Positions 29,571-38,968 of a stretch of 64,000 nucleotides of DNA are shown here, in pieces. The first letter of the stretch is position 1. Every line of letters starts with the position of its first letter. The DNA comes from Gammaproteobacteria bacterium (GTDB lineage: Bacteria; Pseudomonadota; Gammaproteobacteria; UBA4575), in NCBI GenBank assembly GCA_011523795.1, contig WTFY01000002.1, positions 186,001-250,000 of the forward strand. The letters are read 5' to 3'. The position numbers and the translations under genes were made by a program. The notes beneath the pieces are model-generated. The model was not told the DNA's origin. It saw only the letters and a program-made list of their open reading frames with translations, and did not search any database.

Positions 29571-32333
29571 TCAGGCGTTCTGGATTTTCGTCAGCTGTTC
29601 TTCCAGCTGGTGCAGCGCGGCGTGCATGGAAGAAAGTCGGGTGACCTCCTGGTCGACGACCGCCTGGGGTGCCTTGGTCTTGAAATCGGGGTTGTCCAGC
29701 CTGGTCCGTGTTTTTTTCAGGTTCAGTTTCAGTTTGCTGATTTCCTTTTCCAGCCGCGCGCACTCCGCCGCCTTGTCCACCAAGCCCGCGAGCGGGATGA
29801 GAATCTTCATCCGGCCAGCCAGTGCGGTTGCCGATTCGGGCGCTGCATCATCTTCCATCCACTTGACATGCTCCAGTGTGGCCAGTTCATGGATGTAACG
29901 GGTGCTGCCTGCAAAGTATTCCCGGTCCTGCGAAGACCAGTTCTGAACCAGTACGGGCAATGGTTTGCCCGGGGAAATATTCATGTCGGAACGGATCTTT
30001 CGCACGGCGTTGATGAATGCCTTCGACCATTCCATTCTGAGCAGGCTGTTCTCGTCGACGAGGCCCGGGTCGCTTAGCGGGAAGGGCTGCAGGGAGATGC
30101 TGTCTTGCGTAATGTGCAGCCGTTTCGCGATGAGCTGCCAGATTTCCTCGGTAATGAAGGGGATGATGGGGTGCAGCAGCCGCAGGGACGTATCCATGAC
30201 TTCCAGCAGGGCACGACGGGTATTCTGCTTGATGCCCGGGTCCGTGTCGTCCCCGAACAGCACCGGCTTGCAGAGCTCGATGTACCAGTCGCAAAGTTCG
30301 TGCCAGACGTAGCCATAGAGTGCCTGCGCGCACAGGTCGAACCGGTAGTTTTTCAGATGCCTGTGCGTGTGTTCAATGATCTCCTGCTGCTTGCTCAGGA
30401 TCCACTGGTCCGCTAGGGTAAGCCGGGCAGTTTCCAGATCCGGTGCGACCGGCTTGCCGTCTGTGATCATGAGCACAAAGCGGGCTGCATTCCACAGCTT
30501 GTTGCAGAAGTTGCGGTAACCCTCGATCCGGTTCAGGTCGAACTTTATGTCACGTCCGAACGTGGCCTGGGCGGCAAAGGAAAATCGCAGGGCATCCGTG
30601 CCGTAGGCCTTGATCCCTTCCGGGAATTCCTTGCGGGTGGCCTTTTCTATCCTGGGTGCCATATCCGGCTGCATGAGCCCGGAGGTGCGTTTGTGTATCA
30701 GCCTGTCGAGATCGATTCCGTCAATGATATCGATCGGGTCCAGGACATTTCCCTTGGATTTCGACATTTTCTGGCCGCTGGCGTCCCGCACCAGGCCATG
30801 TATGTACACCTTGCGGAAGGGGACATCGTCCATGAACTTGAGGCCCATCATGATCATGCGCGCAACCCAGAAAAAGATGATGTCGAACCCCGTAATCAGC
30901 ACGGAGGTCGGGTAAAACGTTTCCAGCGCATCGGTCTGTTCGGGCCAGCCGAGGGTTGAAAAAGGCCACAGCGCAGAGGAAAACCATGTATCCAGCACAT
31001 CCTCGTCCTGGACAAGCTCCACGTGGGGTCCCAGCCTGTATTTTTCCCGCGCCTCCGCTTCATCCCGGGCCACGAAAATGTTTCCATCCGGGTCATACCA
31101 TGCAGGGATGCGGTGTCCCCACCACAGCTGGCGGCTGATGCACCAGTCCTGGATATTGCGCATCCATTCGAAATAGGTCCGGGACCAGTTTTCCGGGACA
31201 AACTGCACATCGCCGCGTTCAACAGCCTCGATCGCAGGCTCTGCAAGGGGCTGGATCTTCACGTACCATTGACGGGTAAGGTAAGGTTCCACTATGGCTC
31301 CCGAACGGTCGCCGCGCGGCACGACCAGCCTGTGTTTCCGGGTCGATTCGAGCAGTCCCTGGGCCTGCAGGTCGTCGACGACCTGCCTGCGCGCCTGGAA
31401 GCGGTCCAGCCCCCGGTAGGCAGCCGGGGCCTTGTCATTGATGCTTGCGTCACGGGTGAAGATGTTGATCTGTTCCAGGCCGTGCCGAAGGCCGACTTCA
31501 TGGTCATTGAAATCGTGTGCGGGGGTGATTTTCACGCACCCGGAGCCGAACTCTGGATCGACGTATTCATCCGCGATTACCGGAATTTCCCGGCCTGTCA
31601 AGGGCAAGCTTACCGATTTTCCAACAATGTCCCTGTAGCGTTCATCTTGTGGGTGAACGGCCACGGCAGCATCTCCCAGCAGGGTTTCCGGCCGCGTAGT
31701 CGCGACGACCACATGGCCCGAGTCCCATGTGTGGGGATAACGGATATGCCACATGAAACCGTCCTCCTCTTCGGAGACGACTTCCAGGTCGGAAACGGCA
31801 GTGTGCAGTTCCGGGTCCCAGTTAACCAGGCGTTTCCCGCGGTAGATCAGGCCTTCGTCGTACAGGCTCACGAACACCCGCTTCACGGCTTCGGACAGGC
31901 TTTCGTCCATGGTAAACCGCTCGCGCGTCCAGTCGACAGAGGAGCCGATACGTTCCAGCTGGCGGCAGATGTTTTCCCCCGAATGCTCTTTCCACTCCCA
32001 GACCTTCCTTATGAATTTCTCCCTGCCCAGTTCATGGCGGGTTTTCCCCTGCGCCAGGAGCTGCCGTTCCACCACCATCTGGGTTGCGATCCCGGCATGG
32101 TCGGTACCCGGCTGCCAGAGCGTATTGAAACCTGCCATGCGGTGGTAGCGGGTCAGGCAATCCATCAGGGTATTGTTGAATGCATGTCCCATGTGCAGGG
32201 TGCCGGTGACGTTGGGCGGAGGGATCATGATGCAGTACGGGTCTCCTGTACCGCCCGGCGCGAAATAGTTTCCGGCTTTCCAGTGCTGGTACCACTTTCG
32301 TTCAATGCTGGCAGGCTGGTAGGTTTTTTCCAT
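29571..32333 (-). CDS. valS: Valyl-tRNA synthetase
   Basis: ValS charges tRNA-Val and edits threonine. The 920-residue class I synthetase has the HIGH-type motif [15 protein letters not shown] (about residues 38-52). The CP1 editing domain includes [17 protein letters not shown], and the KMSKS motif is [14 protein letters not shown] (about 525). The anticodon-binding domain includes WNAARFVL. The C-terminal coiled-coil arm (about 850-920) is rich in Glu/Lys/Leu and binds the tRNA elbow. The start is ATG 32333. Upstream on the same strand is pepA; the holC gene that usually separates pepA from valS in gammaproteobacteria is missing, leaving 168 bases without a gene. Confidence 0.98.
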   Translation of the reverse strand: MEKTYQPASIERKWYQHWKAGNYFAPGGTGDPYCIMIPPPNVTGTLHMGHAFNNTLMDCLTRYHRMAGFNTLWQPGTDHAGIATQMVVERQLLAQGKTRHELGREKFIRKVWEWKEHSGENICRQLERIGSSVDWTRERFTMDESLSEAVKRVFVSLYDEGLIYRGKRLVNWDPELHTAVSDLEVVSEEEDGFMWHIRYPHTWDSGHVVVATTRPETLLGDAAVAVHPQDERYRDIVGKSVSLPLTGREIPVIADEYVDPEFGSGCVKITPAHDFNDHEVGLRHGLEQINIFTRDASINDKAPAAYRGLDRFQARRQVVDDLQAQGLLESTRKHRLVVPRGDRSGAIVEPYLTRQWYVKIQPLAEPAIEAVERGDVQFVPENWSRTYFEWMRNIQDWCISRQLWWGHRIPAWYDPDGNIFVARDEAEAREKYRLGPHVELVQDEDVLDTWFSSALWPFSTLGWPEQTDALETFYPTSVLITGFDIIFFWVARMIMMGLKFMDDVPFRKVYIHGLVRDASGQKMSKSKGNVLDPIDIIDGIDLDRLIHKRTSGLMQPDMAPRIEKATRKEFPEGIKAYGTDALRFSFAAQATFGRDIKFDLNRIEGYRNFCNKLWNAARFVLMITDGKPVAPDLETARLTLADQWILSKQQEIIEHTHRHLKNYRFDLCAQALYGYVWHELCDWYIELCKPVLFGDDTDPGIKQNTRRALLEVMDTSLRLLHPIIPFITEEIWQLIAKRLHITQDSISLQPFPLSDPGLVDENSLLRMEWSKAFINAVRKIRSDMNISPGKPLPVLVQNWSSQDREYFAGSTRYIHELATLEHVKWMEDDAAPESATALAGRMKILIPLAGLVDKAAECARLEKEISKLKLNLKKTRTRLDNPDFKTKAPQAVVDQEVTRLSSMHAALHQLEEQLTKIQNA

Positions 32334-32501
32334 GAAAGCGTGCAGGTTTCGAGTGATGTGAGGGGGTGTTATGGGCGCGTATGATGCAGTGATCCGGCAG
32401 ATTCATGCAAGTCCTTGACCGCTGTGCCGGTCCGGCCTGGATGATCCGGCATGGGGCTTCAGCACGGATGCCGGGTCCTGGCCGGTGCGACCGGCCGGAC
32501 C

Positions 32502-34007
32502 TCAGTGCCTGCGCCGGGTGGCCTGTTGCAGCAAAAACTCTGTCAGCAGGGGGACCGGCCGGCCGGTTGCACCCTTCCTCTTGCCCTGGCTGTGCCAGGC
32601 TACCCCGGCAATGTCCAGGTGCGCCCAGCGGAAGGCTTCGGTGAACCGGGAAAGGAAACATGCGGCAGTGATTGTGCCGGCCCAGCGCCCCCCGATATTG
32701 GCCATGTCGGCAAAATTGCTGTCAAGCTGGGACTGGTAATCGTCCCAAAGCGGCAGTCTCCATGCACGGTCCCCGCTGTGTTCCCCGGCCTCGAGCAGGC
32801 TGCTGACCAAGGGCTCGTCATTGCTCATCAGTCCCGCCGGAACATGGCCCAGTGCCACCACGCAAGCCCCGGTCAGAGTGGCGATGTCAATCACCAGCTC
32901 GGGCTTGAACCTTTTGGCGTAAGTCAGCGCATCGCAGAGCACCAGGCGGCCTTCCGCATCGGTGTTCAGGATCTCCACAGTCTGCCCGGACATCGTATTG
33001 ACGACGTCCCCGGGGCGTGAGGCCTTGCCACCCGGCATGTTTTCCGCGCAGGCCAGGATGCCGACAACATTCATGGGCAAATCCAGCATGCAGCATGCCT
33101 TGATGGTTCCCAGCACGCTGCCGGCCCCGCACATGTCGAACTTCATTTCATCCATGGCACTGCCTGGCTTCAATGAAATTCCGCCTGTATCGAAGGTGAT
33201 GCCCTTGCCTATCAGCACGACCGGTCGTTGACCAGGCCTGGCACCACGGTATTCCATGCAGACCAGCTTCGCGGGTTGTGCGCTTCCGTGCGTGACGGAA
33301 AGAAAGGCTCCCATGCCCAGTTTTTTCATTTGGACCTCACCCAGGACCGTGACCCGGAGATTCGGATGATCCCTTTTCAGGCTCCTGGCCTGCCTGGCCA
33401 GGTAGGAAGGGGTACAGATGTTTCCCGGAAGGTTGCCCAGGTCTTTCGTCAGTTTCATCCCGCCCGCGATGGCTTCACCTGAAGCGATGCCCTGCCGGAT
33501 CCGGCGGGTTTCAGTCGCCCGGCTGGCCAGGAATTTCATTGTTTTCGGGGAAGCCTTGCCCGAGGAGGCCCCGGATTTGGTCCGGGTATAGGTGTAGAGG
33601 GTATCCTGCGTGGCCACGATGCTTGCCTGTACCCGGCTTTTGGTGTCTGCATTGGGCACAGGCATTTCGACCAGGCCGTTGATCACGCTGCTGGCGCCGC
33701 GCGCTTTCGCTTCGGACACGGCTGCTGACAGGGCTCGCTGAAGGGTATGGATCGTGAATCGGTCCTGTTTTCCACAGCCGGCCACGATGATGCATGCATG
33801 CCGGGTGCGGCTTGAATCCTGGAGGGTCGTGACCTGTCCGGGTGTGGTACGAAGGGTGCCCCGGCCGAAGGAATCTGACAGCAGGTCCTGATAGAGTGTA
33901 TCCAGCTTTTTTCCGGCAGGACTGAATTCTCCGGACTCGAACATTCCCACGATGACGCAGTCCGCGGTTTCTTTTTCGATCGGTGCGGTTTTGGCGATGA
34001 ATTTCAT
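32502..34007 (-). CDS. pepA: Leucyl aminopeptidase (M17 cytosol aminopeptidase)
   Basis: A 501-residue hexameric di-metal aminopeptidase. PepA also acts as a DNA-binding accessory factor in Xer recombination in E. coli, and xerD is nearby. Metal and catalytic residues are visible in VLIGKGITFDTGGISLKPGS (key Lys and Asp), MKFDMCGAGSVLG and the signature NTDAEGRLVL. The N-terminal macro-like domain (1-170) is less conserved. The start is ATG 34007 on the minus strand, with GAGGAGA a few bases upstream. It is divergent from lptF, the standard gammaproteobacterial arrangement. Confidence 0.96.
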   Translation of the reverse strand: MKFIAKTAPIEKETADCVIVGMFESGEFSPAGKKLDTLYQDLLSDSFGRGTLRTTPGQVTTLQDSSRTRHACIIVAGCGKQDRFTIHTLQRALSAAVSEAKARGASSVINGLVEMPVPNADTKSRVQASIVATQDTLYTYTRTKSGASSGKASPKTMKFLASRATETRRIRQGIASGEAIAGGMKLTKDLGNLPGNICTPSYLARQARSLKRDHPNLRVTVLGEVQMKKLGMGAFLSVTHGSAQPAKLVCMEYRGARPGQRPVVLIGKGITFDTGGISLKPGSAMDEMKFDMCGAGSVLGTIKACCMLDLPMNVVGILACAENMPGGKASRPGDVVNTMSGQTVEILNTDAEGRLVLCDALTYAKRFKPELVIDIATLTGACVVALGHVPAGLMSNDEPLVSSLLEAGEHSGDRAWRLPLWDDYQSQLDSNFADMANIGGRWAGTITAACFLSRFTEAFRWAHLDIAGVAWHSQGKRKGATGRPVPLLTEFLLQQATRRRH

Positions 34008-34045
34008 GGATCTCCTCTATACTTGGGTACTGGTATTTCCATTAT

Positions 34046-34054
34046 TGCTAAAAT
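34046..34054 (+). promoter_or_regulatory. Extended -10 candidate for lptF
   Basis: TGCTAAAAT lies in the pepA-lptF divergent gap, 49 bases before the lptF ATG, in the sense of lptF. No -35 at standard spacing. It would give a leader of about 43 bases. Confidence 0.4.
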
Positions 34055-34103
34055 CATGCTGTTTGTAACCTGCTGGCCGGAGTTCCTGGAATCCGGGTAA
34101 ACG

Positions 34104-35171
34104 ATGCTTTCGATACTCAACCGTTATTTCTCGCGTGAGCTGGCCCTGAACTTTTTGGCCGTGAGTGCGGTCTTGCTTGCGGTCATTGTCAGCAAGTCGT
34201 TCGGCACCCTGCTTACAAAAGTGATGGATGGCAAGCTTCCCGCAGACGTGGTGCTGTCGATGCTGGGCCTGGGAATCCTGGATTCTTCGGTGCTGCTTGC
34301 CCCTTTTGCACTGCTGGTAACCGTCCTGCTCGTCCTGGGCCGTTTCTATCGGGACAGCGAGATATATGCCATGGGTTCGGGCGGTATGGGGTTTTTCAGG
34401 ATGCTGGGCCATGCGTCCCTGTTCGTACTGCCGGTCATTGCCGTATTGAGCTATGCCTCACTGCACTCGGTTCCCGAAATTGCGTGGCAGATGGAGAAAG
34501 TCAAGCTCCAGGCAAAGGAGCGGACCAGCCTGCTCGGTCTGGTACCGGGCCGGTTCGTGGAGGCAAGGCGTGGCGACTGGGTGGTATTCGTGGAAGATAC
34601 GGACCGGGAATCGGCCAGTGCCAGGAATATTTTCATCTATGACCGGCGCAAGGAAGGCGCTGTGGTCGAGACCGCCCGTTCGGTACACCAGGCTGGTCTG
34701 GCCGAGCTGGGCGGCGAGTCCCTGGTTCTGAATGAGGGCAGGCGCTATGAAGGGTTCGAAGGACAGGAAGAGTTCAGGGTCATCACGTTCGAGCAGCATG
34801 CGGTACGCATCCCTGAGCTGGGTATCTCGGCAAACCGGCTTGAGCCCGAGTTCATGTCCATCATGGAACTGGTTCGTTCCGGCAGGACGGAGGATCATGC
34901 GGAGTTGCAGTGGCGCCTGTCCATACCGCTGGCAGCAGCTCTGCTGGTGGTGCTTGCATTCCCGCTGAGTGTTGTCAAGCCGCGTCAGGGGAGGTTTGCC
35001 AAGCTTGGCCTGGCGATTGTGATTTATCTCATCTATTCGAATTTGCTGATTCTGGCCGAAATATGGGTGGCGGACGGCAAGCTGCCCGTCTTCCCCGGCA
35101 TGCTTGCGGTTCACGCACTCATGGCCGTACTCATTGCAGGCTTCTTGCTGAAGCAAAGGATGACGGCGTAA
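34104..35171 (+). CDS. lptF: LPS export ABC transporter permease LptF
   Basis: LptF and LptG form the inner-membrane permease of the LptB2FGC machine that extracts LPS for transport to the outer membrane. The 355-residue protein shows three hydrophobic helices at the N-terminus (about 12-120). A periplasmic beta-jellyroll region follows (about 125-255, e.g. ARRGDWVVFVEDTDRES), then three C-terminal helices including HAELQWRLSIPLAAALLVVLAF, where the LQWRLSxP motif is typical of the YjgP/YjgQ family. The start is ATG 34104. lptG follows after three bases, so the two are co-translated. Confidence 0.95.
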   Translation: MLSILNRYFSRELALNFLAVSAVLLAVIVSKSFGTLLTKVMDGKLPADVVLSMLGLGILDSSVLLAPFALLVTVLLVLGRFYRDSEIYAMGSGGMGFFRMLGHASLFVLPVIAVLSYASLHSVPEIAWQMEKVKLQAKERTSLLGLVPGRFVEARRGDWVVFVEDTDRESASARNIFIYDRRKEGAVVETARSVHQAGLAELGGESLVLNEGRRYEGFEGQEEFRVITFEQHAVRIPELGISANRLEPEFMSIMELVRSGRTEDHAELQWRLSIPLAAALLVVLAFPLSVVKPRQGRFAKLGLAIVIYLIYSNLLILAEIWVADGKLPVFPGMLAVHALMAVLIAGFLLKQRMTA

Positions 35172-35174
35172 ACC

Positions 35175-36254
35175 ATGGACTTGATCAGGTCGTACGACTG
35201 GTACCTGGCGAGAAATATGCTGGCCGGGACCCTGCTTGCCTTTGTGGCACTGTTTTCAATCGATTCGGTGATCGACCTGATCAATGACCTGGAACTGCTC
35301 GACAAGCGCGGTTTTACGGTGCAGCATGTCGTACTGAAGCTGTTCCTGGGCATGCCTCAGCGTCTGTACGACCTGATGCCTACTTCCCTGCTGCTGGGCA
35401 CCCTGATCGGGCTCGGCAACCTGGCCGCACGAGGGGAGCTGGAGGCCATGCGCTCTGTGGGCATCAGCAGGATGCGCATCCTCTGGTCCGTGCTGGCTGT
35501 CGGCACGGTGCTGGTAGTCATCAGCATGGGGGTGGGAGAGACCGTCGCGCCCACTACGGAGGGATACTTGCGCAGTCTTCACAAGAGCAGCGACATGCAC
35601 AAGATCTCGATCCGGTCCCGTCACGGGCAGTGGGTGCGTGACGGGAACCGCTTCATCAATATCAAGCAGATGTTTACCGACCGGCGGATGGCAGATATCT
35701 GGGTTTACGAAATGGATGCGGACTACGCCCTCAGGCGGGTCAGCTTTGCCAGGGATGCAGTGTATGAAGACGGGGTCTGGAAACTGTCCCAGGTCCGCCA
35801 CGACAGGATTTTGCAGGACGGCGTGGAGACTTCCGAGATGGATGAGGAAACCTGGCAGCGCCTGGTTAGCCCCGAACTGTTCAAGGTCGTTAGCGTAAAG
35901 CCCGAGCATATGGCGGCCGGATCGCTGAAGACCTATATCGAGTACCTGGACGCGAACGGGCTGGATTCAAGGCGGTATCAGCTGGCCTATTTCAACCGTT
36001 TCGCCGTACCCCTGTCCGGACTCGCCATGCTGCTGCTCGCGGTGCCGTTCGTGTTTCTTCCGTTGCGCACCGGGGGACTTGGTCAGCGTCTGGTGCTAGG
36101 GATCGGCATTGCCGTGGTCTTCGACCTGCTGAGCCGGGTGCTGGGAAATGGCAGTGTAGTGTACGGCATGCCGCCGCTGGTCGGCGCATTCTCTCCCGTC
36201 CTGCTTGTGTCCGTCGTTGCGACGGTCGTGTACCGGAAACTTGCCTGGATCTAG
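35175..36254 (+). CDS. lptG: LPS export ABC transporter permease LptG
   Basis: This is the partner permease of LptF, 359 residues with the same six-helix plus periplasmic-domain plan. Features are the N-terminal helix LAGTLLAFVALFSIDS and MPTSLLLGTLIGLGNLAARGELEAMRSVGIS (about 70-100; the GELEAMRSVGIS coupling helix contacts LptB). The periplasmic part is about 130-255. The C-terminal motif is RRYQLAYFNRFAVPLSGLAM. The start is ATG 35175, three bases after lptF. The stop overlaps the convergent stop of the RDD gene by two bases. Confidence 0.95.
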   Translation: MDLIRSYDWYLARNMLAGTLLAFVALFSIDSVIDLINDLELLDKRGFTVQHVVLKLFLGMPQRLYDLMPTSLLLGTLIGLGNLAARGELEAMRSVGISRMRILWSVLAVGTVLVVISMGVGETVAPTTEGYLRSLHKSSDMHKISIRSRHGQWVRDGNRFINIKQMFTDRRMADIWVYEMDADYALRRVSFARDAVYEDGVWKLSQVRHDRILQDGVETSEMDEETWQRLVSPELFKVVSVKPEHMAAGSLKTYIEYLDANGLDSRRYQLAYFNRFAVPLSGLAMLLLAVPFVFLPLRTGGLGQRLVLGIGIAVVFDLLSRVLGNGSVVYGMPPLVGAFSPVLLVSVVATVVYRKLAWI

Positions 36255-36679
36255 GTGCGGGTCAAACGAGTCCCGGATGCCCGGTCGTGCCAGGTGCGGT
36301 TTTCCGGATCAAACACTGCCCAGATATAGCCCAGGCCACACGGGACCCAGGAGACTACGGCAACCACGAAACGCACGAAGGCGGATTTCCAGCTGATTCC
36401 GGAGCCATCCAGGCAGGTCACCCTGAATTTCCATGCTTTCATGCCGAGCGTTTGTCCGCCGTGGGTCCAGGACCATGCAAAGAACAGGAAAGAAAGCGTG
36501 AACAGGTAGCCCTGGTAGGCGATAAACAGGTGATGCTCGGGGTGAAGCTTGAGTGGGATGACCACGACAAAGGATGCGAAAAACAGGAGTGTGGCCAGCA
36601 GCAGGGCGTCATACAGTATCGCGGCAAGACGACGCGGCAAGGAAACGCTGCGGTTGCTGGATGGATGGCCCCTGTTCAT
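36251..36679 (-). CDS. RDD family membrane protein
   Basis: A 142-residue integral membrane protein of the RDD family. The family motif Arg-Asp-Asp is represented near the N-terminus by LPRRLAAILYDALLLATLLF. A second part reads HGGQTLGMKAWKFRV, and a third helix (FVRFVVAVVSWVPCGLGYIWAVF) is followed by DRASGTRLTRT, all typical. Function is unknown; some relatives are linked to ion transport, which is not demonstrated. The start is ATG 36679; a TATACT hexamer lies ten bases upstream on the minus strand. It is convergent with lptG, overlapping by three bases. An RDD gene next to lptG is common in gammaproteobacteria. Confidence 0.85.
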   Translation of the reverse strand: MNRGHPSSNRSVSLPRRLAAILYDALLLATLLFFASFVVVIPLKLHPEHHLFIAYQGYLFTLSFLFFAWSWTHGGQTLGMKAWKFRVTCLDGSGISWKSAFVRFVVAVVSWVPCGLGYIWAVFDPENRTWHDRASGTRLTRT

Positions 36680-36991
36680 ATACGGACAGAGTATAGGGCA
36701 GCGTGTCCGTCCAGCGTGAGGTTTTCAAGGAAATCCGGGGCATTGCATCTCCGGCATCATTGATTTTGCCCGGCCAAATTCATACACTGCTCGGGATGCT
36801 TCGGATCAGGATTTAAAAATCAAAACTACGGGAATACTGCTGCTCATGACGTCTGAAACCGGGTAACACCGAGTTCTGCAAATGATTTCGCGCCATTTTA
36901 CTGTCGTTGATATTCCTGCGTTACCCTCTCCTGTCTCGCGCCATCCGGCCTCTCACAGTTCGCTTCCATTCAGACAAGCAGGCCTTGAACC
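36680..36991. other. 312-base gap between RDD gene and xerD
   Basis: No convincing gene on either strand. On the minus strand it holds a TATACT hexamer ten bases before the RDD start. On the plus strand it holds a candidate promoter at 36760-36788 that would give xerD a leader of about 195 bases. A small AT-rich inverted repeat, GATTT-AA-AAATC, follows the promoter near 36810. No terminator with a U-tract is visible. Confidence 0.6.
36760..36788 (+). promoter_or_regulatory. Sigma-70-like promoter upstream of xerD
   Basis: TTGATT, a 17-base spacer, then TACACT: four of six and four of six matches to consensus at ideal spacing. It points to xerD and implies a transcript start near 36795. Confidence 0.45.
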
Positions 36992-37909
36992 GTGAAGGAC
37001 TCGGCAGCCGTGCTGGCATCAGACGAGTCTGTCATCGAGGCGTTTCTGGACAGCATGTGGGTGGAGCACGGGCTGAGCGAAAACACCCTCGCTGCCTATC
37101 GCAATGACCTGCTCGGGCTGTCACGCTGGCTGTCCCACACCGCCACGTGCCTGGCCGATGCGCATCAGGACCACGTGCTGGACTATCTGTCCTATCGTGT
37201 GCAGCATGGCAGCAAGCCACGGACTTCGGCAAGACTGCTGTCCAGCATTCGCCGTTTCTATCGATACCTGCTGAGGCAGGGAGTCGTGCAGAAAGACCCG
37301 TCTGAAAGGATTGAATTCCCCAAGCTGGGCCGTCCGCTTCCGGAAACCCTGACAGAGGAGGAAGTGGAAAAGCTGCTGGATGCGCCCGATGTGCGAAAGC
37401 CCCACGGGATACGGGACCGGGCGATGCTGGAAGTTCTTTATGCATGCGGGCTTCGCGTCAGCGAACTGGTAGCGTTGACCTTGTACCAGGTCAACCTGAA
37501 CCAGGGGGTCATCCGTGTTATGGGAAAGGGCAGCAAGGAACGTCTGGTACCGTATGGCGAACAGGCCTCAGAGTGGATTTCGGAATTCATCCGCCATGCC
37601 AGGCAGGATTTGCTCAAGCCCGGACAGCAGTGTAATGCCCTGTTCGTGACAAACCGGGGAGCCGCCATGACGAGGCAGGCATTCTGGTACCTGGTGAGAA
37701 AGCATGCGTTACGGGTAGGAATCGACAAGCACCTTTCCCCGCACACCCTGCGGCATGCCTTTGCCACACATCTTCTGAATCATGGCGCGGATTTGCGTGT
37801 CGTGCAGATGCTGCTCGGGCACAGTGACCTATCAACCACCCAGATCTATACTCACGTAGCACAGGTGCGGCTCCAGGAGCTGCACCGCAGACACCATCCC
37901 CGAGGGTAA
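36992..37909 (+). CDS. xerD: Site-specific tyrosine recombinase XerD
   Basis: XerD acts with XerC at dif to resolve chromosome dimers. The 305-residue protein has the N-terminal SAM-like core-binding domain (15-100, with LSENTLAAYRNDL). The catalytic domain carries all active residues: Arg in YACGLRVSEL, Lys in GKGSKERLVP, HTLRHAFATHLL (His-x-x-Arg), and LGHSDLSTTQIYTH (His and nucleophile Tyr near residue 287). The start is GTG 36992. The downstream dsbC is the usual neighbour of xerD in gammaproteobacteria, supporting XerD over XerC. Confidence 0.93.
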   Translation: MKDSAAVLASDESVIEAFLDSMWVEHGLSENTLAAYRNDLLGLSRWLSHTATCLADAHQDHVLDYLSYRVQHGSKPRTSARLLSSIRRFYRYLLRQGVVQKDPSERIEFPKLGRPLPETLTEEEVEKLLDAPDVRKPHGIRDRAMLEVLYACGLRVSELVALTLYQVNLNQGVIRVMGKGSKERLVPYGEQASEWISEFIRHARQDLLKPGQQCNALFVTNRGAAMTRQAFWYLVRKHALRVGIDKHLSPHTLRHAFATHLLNHGADLRVVQMLLGHSDLSTTQIYTHVAQVRLQELHRRHHPRG

Positions 37910-37956
37910 TGCAGCCCGCTTGCCTCGAAATTTATTTTCCCGGGTGCGGTCATACG

Positions 37957-37996
37957 TATAGTACCATTCCGGGCTTCGGGAAAAATTAACAAGGAG
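37957..37996 (+). promoter_or_regulatory. -10 candidate and Shine-Dalgarno of dsbC
   Basis: TATAGT at 37957-37962 is a fair -10 without a good -35. AAGGAG at 37991-37996 is a strong Shine-Dalgarno five bases before the dsbC ATG. Confidence 0.4.
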
Positions 37997-38001
37997 TCAA
38001 C

Positions 38002-38736
38002 ATGCACCATCGCACAATGTTCGCGCTGTTTCTGCTTTGCTGTACCGCCCTGGCCTGGGCTGGCGAGGCCGAGGACATAGAAAATATCAGGCAGCGACTG
38101 GAACAGCTGGTTCCCGAAGAGCCATCGTCGATCCGGCCTTCTGCCATGCCGGGACTCTACGAAGTGCTATTCGGAGCCGAGGTGCTGTATCTCTCCGGTG
38201 ATGGCCGCTACGGCTTGCAGGGTGACCTGATGGACCTGGAAGCGGGCGAGAACCTGAGCGAGGTAGCTCGAACAGGTGCTCGCAGACAGGTGCTGGGCAA
38301 GCTTGATGAGTCTGAGATGATTGTCTTTTCGCCTGCCAGCCCGCGTCACACGGTCACTGTATTTACGGACGTGGATTGCGGGTACTGCCGCAAGATGCAT
38401 GCGGAGATGGACCAGCTGAACGGCTATGGGATCGCCGTAAGGTACCTGATGTTTCCGCGTGACGGGATTGGTTCGGCTTCGTACAAGAAATCCGTGAGCG
38501 TATGGTGCGCACCAGACCCGAAAGCAGCCATTACCCTGGCCAAGGCAGGAGAAGAAGTGGCCGAGGCGAGTTGCGAAAACCCGGTCCAGTCGCAGTGGCT
38601 TCTGGGACAGCAGATGGGTGTAACGGGCACGCCTGCCCTGTTTACGGAAGAGGGTGTCCTGATAAGGGGCTACCGTCCTGCAAAGAACCTTGCTGCCATG
38701 CTCGATCAAATGGCAGAAAAAAGTCCGGCTCCTTGA
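38002..38736 (+). CDS. dsbC: Thiol:disulfide interchange protein DsbC
   Basis: A periplasmic disulfide isomerase of 244 residues. The signal peptide ends near residue 20 (ALAWA). An N-terminal dimerisation domain (about 22-85) leads into a thioredoxin fold with the redox motif CGYCRKMH (about residue 130). The structural second cysteine pair lies in VWCAPDP and EASCENP, and the cis-proline loop is GTPAL. The fold shuffles wrong disulfides and is kept reduced by DsbD, which is not in the window. The start is ATG 38002 with a strong AAGGAG. It lies 92 bases after xerD. After it, 232 bases to parE hold nothing recognisable. Confidence 0.94.
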   Translation: MHHRTMFALFLLCCTALAWAGEAEDIENIRQRLEQLVPEEPSSIRPSAMPGLYEVLFGAEVLYLSGDGRYGLQGDLMDLEAGENLSEVARTGARRQVLGKLDESEMIVFSPASPRHTVTVFTDVDCGYCRKMHAEMDQLNGYGIAVRYLMFPRDGIGSASYKKSVSVWCAPDPKAAITLAKAGEEVAEASCENPVQSQWLLGQQMGVTGTPALFTEEGVLIRGYRPAKNLAAMLDQMAEKSPAP

Positions 38737-38968
38737 GGCTCCAGTCCGCTCATGCTGCCTGACCGGGCTGCCATCAGACAGAAAACCGCAGTCCGGCTCG
38801 CGCAGGGTTGGGGGATAACCGTGAATACGGGCCTGCTGGCCAGTTGCATTCCACGAGGCGGCCTGCGGTGACATCGCGTGTACCGGCCTGCAGGGGCTGG
38901 ATGCCACGGCAGTCCCGAAAGGATTTCATGCTGCCCGCATCGCCGGAATTTACCCGCGGAACAGGCTC

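Noticed and set aside
31023-32384. A 453-codon open frame on + opposite valS
   Set aside because: Fully antisense to the catalytic and editing domains of valS; no signature of any family.
32427-32505. Inverted repeat GGTCCGGCC / GGCCGGACC between pepA and valS as a terminator
   Set aside because: The arms are separated by about 55 bases and there is no U-tract on either strand; a stable compact hairpin is not evident.
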